Shown: positions 17,396 through 18,958 of the stretch, piece after piece | How positions within the stretch are numbered: position 1 is the first letter of the stretch | Layout of the letters: every line of letters begins with the position of its first letter | Source: an uncultured bacterium | Lineage (GTDB): Bacteria; Patescibacteria; ABY1; SG8-24; 2-12-FULL-60-25 | Length of the DNA stretch: 18,958 nt | Assembly: GCA_937863195.1 (NCBI GenBank) | Contig: CALMET010000125.1 | Coordinates: 1 to 18,958, forward strand | Reading direction: 5' to 3' | Made by a program: the position numbers and the translations under genes | The notes under the pieces: generated by a model | What the model was told of the DNA's origin: nothing | What the model saw: the letters and a program-made list of their open reading frames with translations, nothing else | Databases searched by the model: none

Positions 17396-17758
17396 ATGGC
17401 TGAAACCCTCGTCCTCCCTGCCGCAATCCACTCGTCTCAAGTAGAGACGGGCATGACGATTCGCGTGCACCAAAAGATCAAAGACGTCACCAAGTCCGGC
17501 GACGAACGCGAACGTATCCAGGTCTACGAAGGCCTTGTGATTGCTGTTGGCGGTCCTGGTCACAAAACGATGACCGTACGCAAAATCGCTGAAGGTGTTG
17601 GCGTTGAGAAGATCTTCCCGCTCAACCTCCCATCGATTTCAAAGATCGAACTTGTCCGCAAGGCCAAGGTCACCAAGAACGACATCTCGTTCGTCCGCAA
17701 AAACAAGAAGCGTTTGAAAGATGTTAAAGACATCAAGCTTCGCCCAATCAAAGCGTAA
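17396..17758 (+). CDS. rplS: 50S ribosomal protein L19
   Basis: Large-subunit ribosomal protein at the 30S-50S interface. 120 residues from ATG 17396 (MAETLVLPAA). The L19 core is clear: GMTIRVHQKI, ERIQVYEGLVIA, TVRKIAEGVGVEKIFPL and a SKIELVRKAKV stretch. The usual tail VRRAKLYYLR is replaced by a divergent lysine-rich sequence (TKNDISFVRKNKKRLKDVKD), although length is normal. An in-frame TTG at 17354 would add 14 residues but overlaps uvrA and the promoter, so it is rejected. It is followed by a strong terminator, so it appears to be a single-gene unit. Confidence 0.96.
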   Translation: MAETLVLPAAIHSSQVETGMTIRVHQKIKDVTKSGDERERIQVYEGLVIAVGGPGHKTMTVRKIAEGVGVEKIFPLNLPSISKIELVRKAKVTKNDISFVRKNKKRLKDVKDIKLRPIKA

Positions 17759-17767
17759 TCAAACAAA

Positions 17768-17796
17768 GCCCTCCGATCACCTCGGAGGGCTTTTTT
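17768..17796 (+). terminator. rplS terminator
   Basis: GCCCTCCGA (17768-17776) and TCGGAGGGC (17782-17790) form a perfect 9-bp stem with loop TCACC, followed by six T. Confidence 0.93.
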
Positions 17797-17810
17797 ATCC
17801 TTGTGTTGAA

Positions 17811-17819
17811 TGATAGACT
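17811..17819 (+). promoter_or_regulatory. Extended -10 of the repeat-protein gene
   Basis: TGA plus TAGACT (17814-17819), ending 6 bases before ATG 17826. There is no Shine-Dalgarno and no clear -35. It shares the TAGNCT form with the uvrA and rplS promoters. Confidence 0.45.
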
Positions 17820-17825
17820 GCCTCT

Positions 17826-18320
17826 ATGAAAGAGAAGTTTGAGGGTCCTGCCAGCAGCAAGCCTGAATCGGATTCAGGAGTATTTCCCGTAAACAAACTT
17901 TATGTTGAGCCACTCGACTGGGGTGATTTTGGGGATATTAATGGTGAAAAAAAAGCCAACAAACAATCTCTTAAGGCATCAAATGTTGAGCCGTTTAATT
18001 GGGGAGACTTTGGGAATATTAACGGCGAGAAAAAACTTAGAAGCAATCCATTTGCAGAGTATCAAGCAGAGACGAGTTCAGCTGAGCGCAAGCCAACCGC
18101 GAGAGAAGAAGAGACGATTTGGAGAGAGGTTCATTGGAAGTATCCACGTACTCGTGGGGACAGGGCATGGAAGCGTGTGCCAACGGGCCCAAACGGTGAG
18201 GTCATAGACCCAAAAGAAGAGGCTCCTATTTACACTGAAGAAGAAAAACAAAAGATATTACCTTTGTTTGAAAAGCAAAAACAACTCTATTTCGACAGAA
18301 AAAAATTTCGCTCAAAATAA
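17826..18320 (+). CDS. Unknown 164-residue protein with a duplicated VEP-WGDFG-INGEKK motif
   Basis: I do not recognise the family. No signal peptide or membrane helix. The N-terminal part is low-complexity and charged. A 17-residue motif occurs twice, at 27-43 and 54-70 (VEPLDWGDFGDINGEKK; the second copy has F, N and N in place of L, D and D), 27 residues apart. The C-terminal half is rich in Trp, Arg and Glu (IWREVHWKYPRTRGDRAWKRV) and ends in a basic helix. The conserved Trp/Asp/Phe motifs look like short linear binding motifs for a partner protein, which is inference. The gene stands alone, with its own -10 just upstream and a strong terminator behind. ATG 17826 is the only good start. 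Confidence 0.82.
   Translation: MKEKFEGPASSKPESDSGVFPVNKLYVEPLDWGDFGDINGEKKANKQSLKASNVEPFNWGDFGNINGEKKLRSNPFAEYQAETSSAERKPTAREEETIWREVHWKYPRTRGDRAWKRVPTGPNGEVIDPKEEAPIYTEEEKQKILPLFEKQKQLYFDRKKFRSK
17904..18035 (+). repeat. Two 51-base in-frame repeat copies (17904-17954 and 17985-18035)
   Basis: Each copy encodes the 17-residue VEP...GEKK motif, and the copies lie 81 bases apart. The DNA has drifted more than the protein, mostly at third positions (for example GGTGAT against GGAGAC), which suggests selection to keep the motif. Confidence 0.8.
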
Positions 18321-18350
18321 AACACCCCGACATAATGTCGGGGTGTTTTT
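18321..18350. terminator. Bidirectional terminator at the right convergent junction
   Basis: AACACCCCGACAT (18321-18333) and ATGTCGGGGTGTT (18335-18347) are perfect complements around one base; the folded loop is larger. A T-run follows on + and an A-rich flank gives T on -. It starts directly at the stop of the repeat-protein gene and abuts the stop of the - strand gene at 18349. Confidence 0.9.
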
Positions 18351-18958
18351 AGAAACCGAGATCTCTATCGATGCTATTTACCTGCGCGCCAGAGCCTTCG
18401 GGACTGACGTCGAGAGCGTTGTTAACGGCGGCACCGATGGAGTAGTTTGAAAAGAAAGCTTCTGAGATATCGTCGACATTGGCGTTCCAGTTTGCGCCGA
18501 ACCATTGTCGGGCAATTTGTTCAGAGGTAACCCAGCGCAAGACGCCGCCTTTGGTTGGGAGATAGGTTTTGGTATCGGTTTGAAACTTCACGAGCTTTGA
18601 GCCAGGACGATAAGTGACATTGCCACCAATCGGAATCATCGACATTTGTTCGAGAGTAATGGTTTGCACCGAAGAAAAGTCTGGATACCAAGTGAAAAAG
18701 ACTTTGTCATTCGGAAAGACAAAGCGTTTGCCGTTAGAGGCATAGTAGTAAACGGCCGTATCACTGAGTGTGGCAACGTTATTGTCATCCGGGATTTTAA
18801 CGAGAGAACCAACCGGCAAGGCGAGGGTTAACCCGTCTTTAAACGTAACGTTAACCGATTTGCTGAGAGCCGTGCCATTATAGCTCGGTGTAAACGTTGC
18901 AACGCCATTCTTCAGTGATGTTACGGTAAAGGTGGCACGACCACTGAGAGAGGTTGTT
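18349..18958 (-). CDS. C-terminal part of a secreted or surface protein with an Ig-like domain (5' end outside window)
   Basis: The frame stays open to the right edge, so only the last 203 or so residues are seen; an in-frame TTG at 18819 is not a credible start. The first visible part (ATFTVTSLKNGVATFTP, VNVTFKDGLTLAL) has the beta-strand pattern of a bacterial Ig-like sandwich. Two related segments follow: GSLVKIPDDNN...VYYYASNGKRFVFPND..FTWYPDF and, after IPIGGNVTYRPG, GSKLVKFQTDTKTYLPTKGGVLRWVTSEQIARQWFG. Both share G-S-[x]-LVK, an aromatic strand, Gly-Gly or Gly-Lys, and a terminal Trp/aromatic. I remember this block as a recurrent C-terminal part of CPR surface proteins, without being able to name a Pfam entry. 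It ends with an Asp/Asn-rich tail. Location outside the cell is inferred; the signal peptide is not visible. Confidence 0.8.
   Translation of the reverse strand, partial: TTSLSGRATFTVTSLKNGVATFTPSYNGTALSKSVNVTFKDGLTLALPVGSLVKIPDDNNVATLSDTAVYYYASNGKRFVFPNDKVFFTWYPDFSSVQTITLEQMSMIPIGGNVTYRPGSKLVKFQTDTKTYLPTKGGVLRWVTSEQIARQWFGANWNANVDDISEAFFSNYSIGAAVNNALDVSPEGSGAQVNSIDRDLGF

Overview
The window reads as a piece of a Candidatus Patescibacteria (CPR) genome, possibly from the Uhrbacteria/Magasanikbacteria neighbourhood. That placement rests on gene content and remembered protein families, not on a search. The pointers are an RNase J with a long Pro/Arg-rich N-terminus, a VirB2/TrbC-like two-helix membrane domain inside a cysteine-rich secreted protein, a membrane-anchored family-5 solute-binding protein next to secG, and a surface-protein C-terminus (GKRFVFPN..WYPD, GGNVTYRPG) of a kind I associate with these bacteria. 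TGA is used as a stop (uvrA and the gene at 8617-9159), so the TGA-as-glycine code of Absconditabacteria/Gracilibacteria does not apply.

Layout. 1-3338 (+): a partial CHASE2 adenylate cyclase, then an unrecognised HELGH metallopeptidase-like protein. 3417-5150 (+): a short DEAH-box HrpA-like helicase with a TTG start behind a perfect Shine-Dalgarno (SD). A bidirectional terminator separates it from trpS (-, 5192-6202), which is followed upstream by rnj (RNase J, -, 6290-8278). A 338-base divergent region (8279-8616) holds the rnj promoter with a strongly structured leader and a good promoter for an unknown helical protein (+, 8617-9159). A tRNA-Leu(CAG) (-), a peptide-type solute-binding protein (-) and secG (-) follow. 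Then come, on +, a DsbA-like oxidoreductase and, 3 bases later, a 706-residue protein joining an SGNH-hydrolase-like domain, a VirB2-like membrane domain and a 22-cysteine tail; then uvrA, rplS (L19) and a small repeat-bearing unknown protein. The right edge holds a partial surface protein (-).

How genes work together. Housekeeping functions (TrpRS, RNase J, SecG, UvrA, L19, tRNA-Leu) are interleaved with envelope functions. The clearest functional link is the DsbA-like thiol oxidase directly upstream of a protein with 28 cysteines, a likely substrate. The most unusual single gene is that fusion protein.

A window-wide regulatory pattern: most genes lack an SD and have a -10-like hexamer 6-13 bases before the ATG, which suggests leaderless or nearly leaderless mRNAs. 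Two genes (3417 and 8617) break this pattern, with real SDs, longer leaders, non-ATG starts and a different codon style.
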